A stretch of 7,173 bases of DNA from Candidatus Pacearchaeota archaeon (GCA_026395775.1 JAPLYA010000102.1:1-7173); one strand, 5' to 3'. Shown: positions 1 to 4,971, counted from the stretch's first letter. Translations and numbers: made by a program. The notes: generated by a model from the sequence alone, not told the origin.

Positions 1-714
1 TGTTCTCTCTCTTAGAGTATTGTGAAATCTCTCAATTTTATAGTTAAATCCACCTGAATCAGATTTGATAACTTGATGGATTATTTTTGGATTTCTTGTA
101 GCATGAGGATTGTAGCCAAAGGTTTTCTTAATCACTCTTGGATAGCCGACAAGTCCATCAGTAGAAATAACCTTAACTTGATTGCCTACTTTTCTCTTAG
201 CATTTCTGTAAACCTTGTTTAGAGTTGGAGTTGTTCTGTCTTTTGCATAATCAGAAGCAACAATATACCTGCTGTCCATATCAATAATATCAATAAAAAA
301 TTCTTCTCTAACTCCTCTTTGTTTTGCACTTGCTCGTCTTTTATATTCTACTTCATCTCCTTGCAACATATAACCTGCTTTAATCCCTTGACTTTCTGTA
401 AAATTCTCCATGATTGGAACATACTTAATTATCCATCTGTAAATTGTAGAATAGTGAACTCCTTTTGGAAAGAATCTAACTAAGTGGTCTGCTATCTTTC
501 TAAAACTCATGCCAGAATAATACATATCCATAGTTTGAGTAATAATCTGTTCTTTGTTTCTCATTCTGAAATAAGGAGTATCTAAGACAAATCTATGCTT
601 ACAAGTTTTACAGAAATACTTTTGAATTTTTTCTCGGCTTTCAGTTATTCTAAGTCCTCTTTTTGTTACTTCTTTGCCTGAACATTTTGGACAGCTTAAT
701 ACTTTGTTTTCCAT
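1..714 (-). CDS. DDE transposase of an insertion sequence (IS6/IS240-like), C-terminus cut by window edge
   Basis: A 238-residue open frame starts at ATG 714 and runs off the left edge. It begins with a zinc ribbon (C8, C11, C35, C38), as in many archaeal IS transposases. A helix-turn-helix-like stretch follows at about residues 68-100 (SGMSFRKIADHL, then STIYRWI). The catalytic DDE core comes next: D120 in LQGDEVEYK, D186 in STDGLVGYP and E228 in KIERFHNTLRER. The IERFHNTLRER context is characteristic of the RNase H-fold DDE domain found in IS6/IS240-like and related archaeal elements; the exact IS family is inferred. The protein would cut and rejoin DNA at the element ends. The remaining C-terminus and the left inverted repeat lie outside the window. 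The ATG has no SD and a TATA box about 26 bases upstream, so it probably has its own leaderless promoter. No damage is visible in this part. Confidence 0.9.
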   Translation of the reverse strand, partial: MENKVLSCPKCSGKEVTKRGLRITESREKIQKYFCKTCKHRFVLDTPYFRMRNKEQIITQTMDMYYSGMSFRKIADHLVRFFPKGVHYSTIYRWIIKYVPIMENFTESQGIKAGYMLQGDEVEYKRRASAKQRGVREEFFIDIIDMDSRYIVASDYAKDRTTPTLNKVYRNAKRKVGNQVKVISTDGLVGYPRVIKKTFGYNPHATRNPKIIHQVIKSDSGGFNYKIERFHNTLRERT

Positions 715-735
715 ACTTATTTAATGAATAGCAAG

Positions 736-744
736 TATTTAAAT
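736..744 (-). promoter_or_regulatory. TATA box of the transposase gene
   Basis: The sequence TATTTAAAT (minus strand ATTTAAATA) is centred 26 bases before the transposase ATG at 714. It is preceded on the minus strand by a purine-rich GAAAC, as in archaeal BRE elements. There is no SD before the ATG. Together this predicts a leaderless transcript. Confidence 0.6.
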
Positions 745-751
745 GTTTCTA

Positions 752-773
752 TATTGCTTTAATTACAGCAATA
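752..773. repeat. 7-bp inverted repeat just upstream of the transposase promoter
   Basis: TATTGCT (752-758) and AGCAATA (767-773) are perfect inverted repeats with an 8-base spacer. They lie just upstream of the transposase TATA box. They could be an operator for the transposase or part of the insertion-sequence end. The sequence alone does not decide. Confidence 0.4.
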
Positions 774-792
774 ATCAAGAGATTAATCAAGA
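772..792. repeat. Direct repeat TAATCAAGA, two copies
   Basis: TAATCAAGA occurs at 772-780 and 784-792, a 12-base period. It overlaps the end of the adjacent inverted repeat and lies in the 170-base non-coding stretch between the transposase and the small-protein operon. It may be part of the insertion-sequence end or a binding site; no function can be assigned. Confidence 0.35.
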
Positions 793-823
793 CCCTCTAA
801 CGCAACAATGTAATGAATATGAT

Positions 824-888
824 GGGTAGTTTTTCTAAATAAGGTTTTAGTTACCTCAAAATAAGGAACTACCCCAAAACCTTATTTA
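824..888 (-). other. Two interleaved inverted repeats (pseudoknot-like or alternative hairpins) at the 3' end of the small-protein operon
   Basis: A 13-bp perfect inverted repeat, TAAATAAGGTTTT (836-848) and AAAACCTTATTTA (876-888), has a 27-base loop. A second 8-bp perfect inverted repeat, GGGTAGTT (824-831) and AACTACCC (867-874), is interleaved with it: one arm lies inside the first loop and the other outside. A further copy of AAATAAGG (859-866) lets the 876-888 side form an alternative 8-bp hairpin. The structure begins inside the stop codon of the 24-aa gene, so it would form the 3' end of that mRNA. It could be a terminator or processing and stability element, a regulatory pseudoknot, or part of an insertion-sequence end. 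Covariation cannot be judged from one sequence. Confidence 0.6.
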
Positions 889-960
889 TCTCTTCGGATG
901 CTTTCTGCATTTCTTTGAGCCTTTTCTTGCTCCATACTTACACTTTTTATGCTTTGCCAT
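886..960 (-). CDS. Very small basic Cys protein (24 aa), function unknown
   Basis: This gene starts at ATG 960 behind a perfect SD, GGAGGT, seven bases away, and encodes 24 residues. The product is extremely basic, with Lys, Arg and His making up more than half of it. It has two cysteines (C7 and C18) in the contexts HKKCKYGARKG and SKKCRKHPKR. It is the last gene of a run of four small Lys/Cys-rich genes. The strong ribosome binding site, rather than length, is what supports translation. The composition fits a nucleic-acid-binding or zinc-binding peptide, or a small basic virion protein, but this is inference. I do not recognise a family. Its stop codon lies at the edge of a 13-bp inverted repeat. 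Confidence 0.6.
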   Translation of the reverse strand: MAKHKKCKYGARKGSKKCRKHPKR

Positions 961-967
961 TTTTTTT

Positions 968-973
968 ACCTCC
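968..973 (-). promoter_or_regulatory. Strong Shine-Dalgarno GGAGGT of the 24-aa gene
   Basis: On the minus strand GGAGGT is followed by seven A/T bases and then ATG at 960. It is a full anti-SD match and is the main evidence that this 24-codon frame is a real gene. Confidence 0.65.
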
Positions 974-976
974 ATA

Positions 977-1144
977 TCATTTATTTAGTTTAGCCTGACA
1001 GATTGCCCATGCACTTGTTTTGCATTTATGCTTTCCGCGAGGATTAGGATTTCCTTCTGAATCGCATTTGTATGTCTTGCCCTTCTTAGCCTTGCTAATC
1101 TTCTTCTCTACTTCGCGAACACACTTGTCTAATTTCTTTGGCAT
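977..1144 (-). CDS. Small Lys/Cys-rich protein (55 aa), function unknown
   Basis: ATG 1144 lies five bases after an AAGGT ribosome binding site and 10 bases after the stop of the two-TM gene. The 55-residue product is soluble and basic with four cysteines (C8, C27, C41, C49). It opens with DKCVREVEKK and closes with HKCKTSAWAICQAKL. The CV...SAWAIC arrangement resembles a short motif I associate with small or structural proteins of tailed phages, but that recollection needs a search. The spacing K-C-K-x5-I-C at its end also occurs at the end of the 43-aa protein in the same operon, so the two may be diverged paralogues. Four cysteines could bind one zinc ion. No enzyme motif is visible. Confidence 0.65.
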   Translation of the reverse strand: MPKKLDKCVREVEKKISKAKKGKTYKCDSEGNPNPRGKHKCKTSAWAICQAKLNK

Positions 1145-1154
1145 TTTTTACCTT

Positions 1155-1457
1155 CTAAAATTTAAAGAGCTTTTTTAAGAGCCAACCTGCGAATCCGCCG
1201 ATCACTCCTAAAATAATCATAGCAACGAGAACACTAAGAATCGAACCAAAGGTTTTTCCTGCAAAAGAGAACCAATTGAAAAACCAACCAAACCACGAGA
1301 ATATAAGTGCTAAAATTGACAACACTAATCCTGTTACTGCACCAGTTAAAAAACCGAGATGACACCACTTTTTCTTGCCCTTGAGTTCCAATAGTTTTCT
1401 CTTTACTCTGACACACTTGCCCTCTTTGAGCTTGTAACCCCTTGCGCATTTTGTCAT
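1155..1457 (-). CDS. Small two-TM membrane protein with Cys/Lys-rich N-terminus (100 aa)
   Basis: I choose ATG 1457 because it overlaps the stop of the upstream 43-aa gene as ATGA, the coupling used throughout this region. An in-frame ATG at 1490 would lie inside that gene and add 11 residues. The N-terminus (about residues 1-32) is basic with C4, C15 and C32, in the pattern KCARGYKLKEGKCVRVKRK. Two hydrophobic segments follow, at about 34-62 and 68-95, the second rich in glycine. Between them lies an unusually aromatic patch, FSWFGWFFNWFSF (53-65). The C-terminus is short and basic. A two-TM hairpin with both ends in the cytoplasm is likely. Lysis protein, envelope or virion membrane protein and membrane tether are all possible; nothing in the sequence decides between them. 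Confidence 0.7.
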   Translation of the reverse strand: MTKCARGYKLKEGKCVRVKRKLLELKGKKKWCHLGFLTGAVTGLVLSILALIFSWFGWFFNWFSFAGKTFGSILSVLVAMIILGVIGGFAGWLLKKLFKF

Positions 1458-1585
1458 CTTGGACAAATCTCCCGCCTCATAGCCTTGCACTTTTTAGAAT
1501 TCTTGCCAAAGTCTTTATAACAAGTCTTGAGCTCTTTCTTTTGCCCTTTGGTAGCTCTGCAGACATTTCCTTTTTTTCTTGCCAT
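1454..1585 (-). CDS. Small Lys/Cys-rich protein (43 aa), first gene of a leaderless operon
   Basis: ATG 1585 has no SD, but a perfect TTTATAAA box lies about 26 bases upstream, so translation is probably leaderless. The 43-residue product is very basic with four cysteines (C9, C22, C33, C41). It ends KKCKAMRREICPR, matching the K-C-K-x5-I-C pattern of the 55-aa protein two genes downstream. Its TGA stop overlaps the ATG of the two-TM gene, indicating translational coupling. The four-cysteine pattern suggests a small zinc-binding or disulfide-bonded protein, but the family is unknown to me. Promoter position, coupling and shared composition with its neighbours are the reasons for calling it real. 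Confidence 0.65.
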   Translation of the reverse strand: MARKKGNVCRATKGQKKELKTCYKDFGKNSKKCKAMRREICPR

Positions 1586-1606
1586 TCTGTAAATAGAAAA
1601 AAGAAG

Positions 1607-1614
1607 TTTATAAA
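1607..1614 (-). promoter_or_regulatory. TATA box of the small Lys/Cys protein operon
   Basis: TTTATAAA is centred about 26 bases before ATG 1585. That is the spacing expected if transcription starts at the start codon itself. It lies just downstream of the T-tract that ends the ATPase operon. Confidence 0.65.
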
Positions 1615-1623
1615 GTATTGCTA

Positions 1624-1630
1624 CAAAAAA
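1624..1630 (-). terminator. Oligo-T terminator after the ATPase gene
   Basis: A run of seven T on the minus strand begins 11 bases after the ATPase stop codon and just before the next promoter. Archaeal RNA polymerase commonly terminates at such T-tracts without a hairpin. The position between two transcription units supports the call. Confidence 0.5.
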
Positions 1631-1640
1631 ATTGGAGTTA

Positions 1641-2741
1641 TTATTTTACGAGGCTACCCATGATATTGACAGCATCATCTTTCAGAACTGTTTTATTTCG
1701 CTTACACCTCTCAACAAACTCCGCTAAGTCCTTTGAAGTCTTTAATTTTTCCTCGCTTACAACCTTGTTACTGCTTAAAATTTCAAACTTAGTTTCCAAT
1801 TCACGAGTCATAAGCGCTACTGCAACATCAACATCAACATCTTCAATAACAAGTTTATCTCCCTTAACCATGCCTCTTTCTTCCTTATTGAAAATATTAA
1901 GAAAAGCATGGGCGCACATATACCTGTAAGCCTGATGCAACTCCCTGAAAAAGCTAAACTTTGTTCTTCTCGTAATTGGTTTTACTAAGGGTTTCCATGC
2001 CCTTAAAATTTTATCCTTTTGCGCTTGGCTTACAATATAGCCATTTATTCTTGGTATCTCTCCTTTCTCTAATTGTATCTGCAATAAGTCGAAATAAAAC
2101 TGCATGATTTCTTCCTCTTCCTTACTCCCAACCTTTTCTTTAAACGCGCCATCATTTACAAACTCTCCAACCTTTTCATGTTCTTCGGGGGTATGAAAGA
2201 TTAAGCAAACTGCGGTTCTAAATATCATACCCTCAGAGATTATAGTAGTTAGAGTGTTAGGGGTTCCTGCTAGAAAAGCCACCGCCCTTATTTTCTTTTC
2301 ATTAGAGTCTGTTCGCATAGTCATCCTTGATAGCTTTTGCTCATCTCCTAAAACATTCTCCATAGTCTTGCTTAAAATCTTATCAGAGAATATCTTAAAA
2401 ACATCTCCTACGCAGATGCTTACAAAATCTTTCTTTTTTATTATGTCATAAAATTTAGCATCAGTTATTGCTTCAAAGGGCATACTATTGTAGGCAAGTT
2501 TTTCAAAGGTTTCCGATAAACTGCTTTTCGCATTTCCAGGCGGAGTGATTAATAAGAAATTTATTGATGGCTTTATTTCCCTTGCGTGTTCATGGGGAAT
2601 AGGCGGAAGTATCAAGCTAGGGATTACTAAGGCAAGAGTAGAAAAGACTTCTCTGCCCATGTGCATATAAACTTTTTCATAAAATTCCTTTATGAAATAG
2701 TAAGGGTTCTTTCTAATCTGTTCTTTAATCTGGTCAGTCAT
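1641..2741 (-). CDS. MCM-like AAA+ ATPase core, probable replication protein (366 aa)
   Basis: The protein shows an AAA+ domain in the order seen in MCM helicases. Walker A is TPPGNAKSSL (66-75, K72), using the MCM-style A-K-S instead of G-K-S/T. A Walker B-like strand is VSICVGDVF (107-115, D113). A helix then reads ENVLGDEQKLSRMTMR (128-143), a sensor-1 strand AVAFLAGTPNT (153-163), and a segment GMIFRTAVCLIFHTPEEHE (171-189) with R175 resembles the MCM SRFDLIF arginine-finger region. The C-terminal helices FFRELHQAYRYMCAHAFLNI followed by VIEDVDVDVAVALM resemble the MCM lid. There is no room for the MCM N-terminal OB-fold, since only about 60 residues precede Walker A; cellular MCMs are about 600-700 residues. 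V114 occupies the usual Walker B glutamate position. The ATG overlaps the methyltransferase stop as ATGA. A role as minimal replicative helicase or initiator is inferred; another AAA+ remodelling role is possible. Confidence 0.75.
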   Translation of the reverse strand: MTDQIKEQIRKNPYYFIKEFYEKVYMHMGREVFSTLALVIPSLILPPIPHEHAREIKPSINFLLITPPGNAKSSLSETFEKLAYNSMPFEAITDAKFYDIIKKKDFVSICVGDVFKIFSDKILSKTMENVLGDEQKLSRMTMRTDSNEKKIRAVAFLAGTPNTLTTIISEGMIFRTAVCLIFHTPEEHEKVGEFVNDGAFKEKVGSKEEEEIMQFYFDLLQIQLEKGEIPRINGYIVSQAQKDKILRAWKPLVKPITRRTKFSFFRELHQAYRYMCAHAFLNIFNKEERGMVKGDKLVIEDVDVDVAVALMTRELETKFEILSSNKVVSEEKLKTSKDLAEFVERCKRNKTVLKDDAVNIMGSLVK

Positions 2742-3439
2742 GCTAAAATAACTTTTTCTGACTTAATAAAGTTTGCCTCCTCACAGGATTTTAATATCTC
2801 TAAACATAATTCCTTTGGGACTACTGCTCTAAAAATTGGATTTCTAACTTTCTCATAATTAGATTTTCTTCCCTGCGTTCCTAAATTCAAAACTCCTGCC
2901 TTAACTTTGCACTTGTAAGTTCTTGGTTGATGGTCGTGACAATCAGACATCGGCTTACACATCGGGCGCGGTTTCCAGGAAGATAAATTATTCCACAAGT
3001 CAGTAGGCTTCATTACATGAGAACCATATTGGTAATAAGTAACAGTATCCCTGTGTAAGCTCTGCATAAAATCCTGCTTTCTTAACATTCCTCTTGGATT
3101 TTCTATAATAAAAAAAGTGGGATTAATTTCTTTGATAATGGCTAATGTCTTCTTTACTATCTCTATCGCTTTTTTTGTCTGCTTGTCTATGGGTTTCCCA
3201 TCCTTCCAATGCCTATAAACCGAAGCAACTGAAAAGCAAGTGCATGGCGGTGAAGCCCAAATAACATCAGGATGCCTAAATTCCTCTGGGAGCATGGAAG
3301 CATCAAAGTCTAAAATATCAACACATAAATCAGGTTTAAATTGGGAATCATTATCAATAGTAAATGTTTTGTGCCCTCTGCTTTTTGCTACATTACTAAA
3401 ACTTGCAGTTCCCGAAAATAATTCTAGTATTTTAATCAT
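2738..3439 (-). CDS. DNA (cytosine-5) methyltransferase, compact phage-type (233 aa)
   Basis: C5 methyltransferases transfer methyl from S-adenosylmethionine to cytosine C5. Visible motifs are motif I ELFSGTASFS (6-15) for cofactor binding, motif II with D29 in TIDND, and motif IV ASPPCTCFS (62-70) with catalytic C66. Motif VI is IIENPRG (111-117) with E113, where ENP replaces the usual ENV. The segment YYQYGSHVMKPTDLWNNL (135-152) resembles the QYG...KPTDIWTN block of compact phage enzymes, and AVVPKELCLEIL (205-216) looks like the C-terminal motif. The protein is short for this family (often 300-450 residues), leaving only a small target-recognition region around 153-195. No restriction partner is obvious except the HNH nuclease directly upstream, joined by ATGA. 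Likely roles are virus self-modification against host restriction, or an orphan methylase. Start and stop are both set by ATGA overlaps. Confidence 0.85.
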   Translation of the reverse strand: MIKILELFSGTASFSNVAKSRGHKTFTIDNDSQFKPDLCVDILDFDASMLPEEFRHPDVIWASPPCTCFSVASVYRHWKDGKPIDKQTKKAIEIVKKTLAIIKEINPTFFIIENPRGMLRKQDFMQSLHRDTVTYYQYGSHVMKPTDLWNNLSSWKPRPMCKPMSDCHDHQPRTYKCKVKAGVLNLGTQGRKSNYEKVRNPIFRAVVPKELCLEILKSCEEANFIKSEKVILA

Positions 3440-3927
3440 TCTTTCACCTCTTTTGTTTTATGCGGACAATATCCAAAAAAGCCTAAAGACATATTGCAGT
3501 TATGACATAAAATTCTAAATCCTTTAGGATAGCCATGCTTTTTTAAGTATAATGGAAGATATTCTTTGATGCTTTCCCTGTGCTTTCTTCCATTGCCTTC
3601 TTTATGGTCTATTCCTAAAAATTCAATGTGCTTTTCTCCGCAACAATCACAGCAATTCTTACCATCTGAATAATGTTCTATGCAGTCTAATTTTGCTAGG
3701 CGCCTGTATTTGAGATTCCCGCTGACTTTCTGTTTAATAATCTTCTCTCTATTATCAGCATACCATTTTTTAGAATATTCTAATCTTATTGGATTAGTCT
3801 TCTTCCACCATTCTCTGTGCTTTTTATTTGAACAATCTTTACAAATTGCGCGATATCCTTTTTTAGAACCTGCGAGTTTTGGGAACTCTTCCAATTCTTT
3901 TTCTTTATGGCATTTATTACATAACAT
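3436..3927 (-). CDS. HNH / endonuclease VII-like nuclease with N-terminal zinc ribbon (163 aa)
   Basis: The N-terminus has a zinc ribbon (C3, C6, C29, C32) followed by a long basic helical stretch rich in K, R and W (about 34-80). The C-terminal half carries an EndoVII/HNH pattern: CCDCCGEKH (92-100), FLGIDHKEG (103-111) with the metal-binding D107/H108 pair, and RILCHNCNMSLG (138-149) with C141, C144 and N145. Such enzymes nick or cleave DNA. EndoVII-type members resolve branched DNA before packaging; others act as homing or restriction nucleases. It is the first gene of a three-gene operon with a C5 methyltransferase and an MCM-like ATPase, overlapping the former by ATGA. The ATG has no well-placed SD and a TTTATAAA box 26-27 bases upstream, predicting a leaderless start. 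Restriction partner and junction resolvase are both possible. Confidence 0.82.
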   Translation of the reverse strand: MLCNKCHKEKELEEFPKLAGSKKGYRAICKDCSNKKHREWWKKTNPIRLEYSKKWYADNREKIIKQKVSGNLKYRRLAKLDCIEHYSDGKNCCDCCGEKHIEFLGIDHKEGNGRKHRESIKEYLPLYLKKHGYPKGFRILCHNCNMSLGFFGYCPHKTKEVKE

Positions 3928-3936
3928 AGTTATTAC

Positions 3937-4065
3937 TTATAATCCCTTCTTTATAAATCTTTTGTTTATGTTTTGCGGAGAGGTGATGCACATATCTATG
4001 GATTCCATAGGTAATTCTTTCAGCTTTTCAATAGCGCTTCCCTGTAGAATTATGTTAGTTTTCAT
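3937..4065 (-). pseudogene. N-terminal remnant of an N4/N6 (beta-class type) DNA methyltransferase, 42 codons
   Basis: An ATG at 4065, inside the last codons of the transglutaminase-like gene, opens a 42-codon frame. It begins with NIILQGSAIEKLKELP and continues ESIDMCITSPQ. This closely matches the start of N4/N6 amino-methyltransferases, where a strand and helix (I..GD.L..L..LPD.SID) lead to the catalytic TSPP[YF] motif. Here the motif stops at TSP (28-30) and the expected proline and aromatic residue are replaced by QNINKRF; a stop follows 12 codons later. Full enzymes are usually 250-400 residues. I see no continuation in other frames before the next gene, so this is a truncated gene and not a simple frameshift. 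The promoter of the next operon lies inside its tail. A chance open frame is unlikely given the motif match, though translation of the remnant is unknown. Confidence 0.65.
3950..3957 (-). promoter_or_regulatory. TATA box of the HNH - C5 methyltransferase - ATPase operon
   Basis: TTTATAAA is centred 26-27 bases before ATG 3927. An A-rich AAAAGA just upstream on the minus strand resembles an archaeal BRE. No SD lies at useful spacing before the ATG, so a leaderless transcript is predicted. The box lies within the coding tail of the methyltransferase remnant. Confidence 0.65.
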
Positions 4066-4711
4066 CTTCAACCACAATTTTAATTAACTTTTTTCTTTTC
4101 CTTATCACTAAGTATAAAACAAGCAAAATAAAAAAAATAGATGCAAGAGCAGATAAAATAATAATGCTATTCTGATTTAGTGTCATTTTTTCATCTCCTC
4201 CGCTACTATAAAGAAAACACTCTATTGCTCTCATGTCTAAGTGGCAGTAGCCTGTCTTATCATAAGTTATTAAAAAAGTATGATACTTGCTTACATTCTT
4301 AGCATCATCGTCCTCAACAAAAACTTCTAATTTCTTTGAATCGAAGCCATAAGCTCTCATATGCCTTGCATAAAAATTAGTGTAATCATTGCAGTCCCCC
4401 CCGCGAGTTTTCAATTGCTCATCAGTCAAATTAAGTTTATCATCTGTTATTGTGTAATTAAAATTCTCAACGACCCATGAGTTTAAGCATAAGGCGGTTT
4501 CCTGCAGGGATAAATTATTGCAGTTTAATTCTTGTTTGCTTTCAACAGAAACAGCATTATTGCTATTGCATTCAGGGGTTGTTATTGCTTGTTGCAGAAG
4601 CATGACTGCTAAAAACATAACAAAAAGTAAAAGGAAAGTTATATAGAAATCTTTCTCTCTCAGCGCCCTGTCAGTTTCTAATCTGTCAATAACTTCTCCG
4701 ATGTTTTTCAT
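4055..4711 (-). CDS. Membrane-anchored transglutaminase-like (papain-fold) protein (218 aa)
   Basis: A cytoplasmic N-terminus (1-21) precedes a TM segment (about 22-42), an exported domain (43-180), a second TM segment (about 182-203) and a basic cytoplasmic tail (RKRKK). The exported domain carries the transglutaminase-like triad: C107 in TRGGDCNDYTNF, H144 in KYHTFLI and D159 in CHLDMRAIEC. The RxGDCxD signature is typical of archaeal and bacterial transglutaminase-like cysteine peptidases. Members cleave or cross-link peptides; which applies here is unknown. Four N-glycosylation sequons lie in the exported part (N66, N85, N94, N139), consistent with an archaeal surface protein. The ATG overlaps the stop of the 87-aa gene as ATGA. 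A seven-G tract immediately precedes the catalytic-cysteine codon. The last 11 bases overlap the methyltransferase remnant. A role in cell-wall or S-layer processing, or virus entry or exit, is inference. Confidence 0.78.
   Translation of the reverse strand: MKNIGEVIDRLETDRALREKDFYITFLLLFVMFLAVMLLQQAITTPECNSNNAVSVESKQELNCNNLSLQETALCLNSWVVENFNYTITDDKLNLTDEQLKTRGGDCNDYTNFYARHMRAYGFDSKKLEVFVEDDDAKNVSKYHTFLITYDKTGYCHLDMRAIECFLYSSGGDEKMTLNQNSIIILSALASIFFILLVLYLVIRKRKKLIKIVVEDEN
4396..4402 (-). repeat. G7 homopolymer in the transglutaminase-like gene
   Basis: Seven G on the coding strand encode the Gly-Gly of the RGGDC motif, directly before the catalytic cysteine. Such a tract in an AT-rich sequence could cause polymerase slippage or a base-calling error. 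The reading frame is intact as given. Confidence 0.5.
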
Positions 4712-4971
4712 TTTTTAAAAGCCCTCTTCATTCTTCTCTTACATTTTGGGCATAGCTTAATCAAGCTAGTGTCTCCAACAATTAAGTAAAAAATCCTTTT
4801 AGACTTTCCAGGACAAGCATCGCATTTAATAAAATGTTTTCCTGAAACTCGCGCTATCTTTATAATTTCTATTCCATTTGGCAGTTCGTTTTCCATAAGA
4901 AAGTTCCTTTTATTTATTAGCACTTCAACCTCCTCCGAAGTATATAATAATTCCTGTGCTAAATCTTCCAT
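4708..4971 (-). CDS. Small zinc-ribbon protein (87 aa), function unknown
   Basis: The ATG at 4971 follows GGAGA with six bases between and overlaps the end of the upstream gene by 13 bases; a second in-frame Met at residue 26 lacks such a site. The N-terminal half is acidic (residues 1-30, with a helical SEEVEVLINKRN). The C-terminal half has a four-cysteine zinc ribbon, KCDAC (C50, C53) and LCPKC (C74, C77), ending in a highly basic tail KRRMKRAFKK. This charge split and ribbon fit a DNA- or RNA-binding protein or an adaptor, for example a transcription regulator. It sits between two genes for exported proteins but has no TM segment or signal itself. The stop overlaps the next ATG as ATGA. 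No family recognised. Confidence 0.72.
   Translation of the reverse strand: MEDLAQELLYTSEEVEVLINKRNFLMENELPNGIEIIKIARVSGKHFIKCDACPGKSKRIFYLIVGDTSLIKLCPKCKRRMKRAFKK

Noticed and set aside
1234..1449. A 71-codon minus-strand frame overlapping the two-TM gene
   Set aside because: It is out of frame with the ATGA-coupled two-TM gene, which has coherent TM segments; this frame has no coupling or motif.
1155..1490. Longer version of the two-TM protein starting at ATG 1490
   Set aside because: ATG 1457 overlaps the preceding stop as ATGA, the rule in this region, and the extra 11 residues lie within the upstream gene.
1442..1663. Plus-strand open frames here and elsewhere (for example 1618-1929, 2254-2451, 2661-2858, 3240-3518, 3680-4087, 6617-6868, 6875-7111)
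   Set aside because: All lie opposite well-supported minus-strand genes, have Phe/Leu/Ser-rich antisense-type translations, and lack motifs or ribosome sites.
3996..4010. Palindrome-like CTATGGATTCCATAG
   Set aside because: It is short (6-bp arms), lies in the coding part of the methyltransferase remnant, and is not repeated at other promoters.
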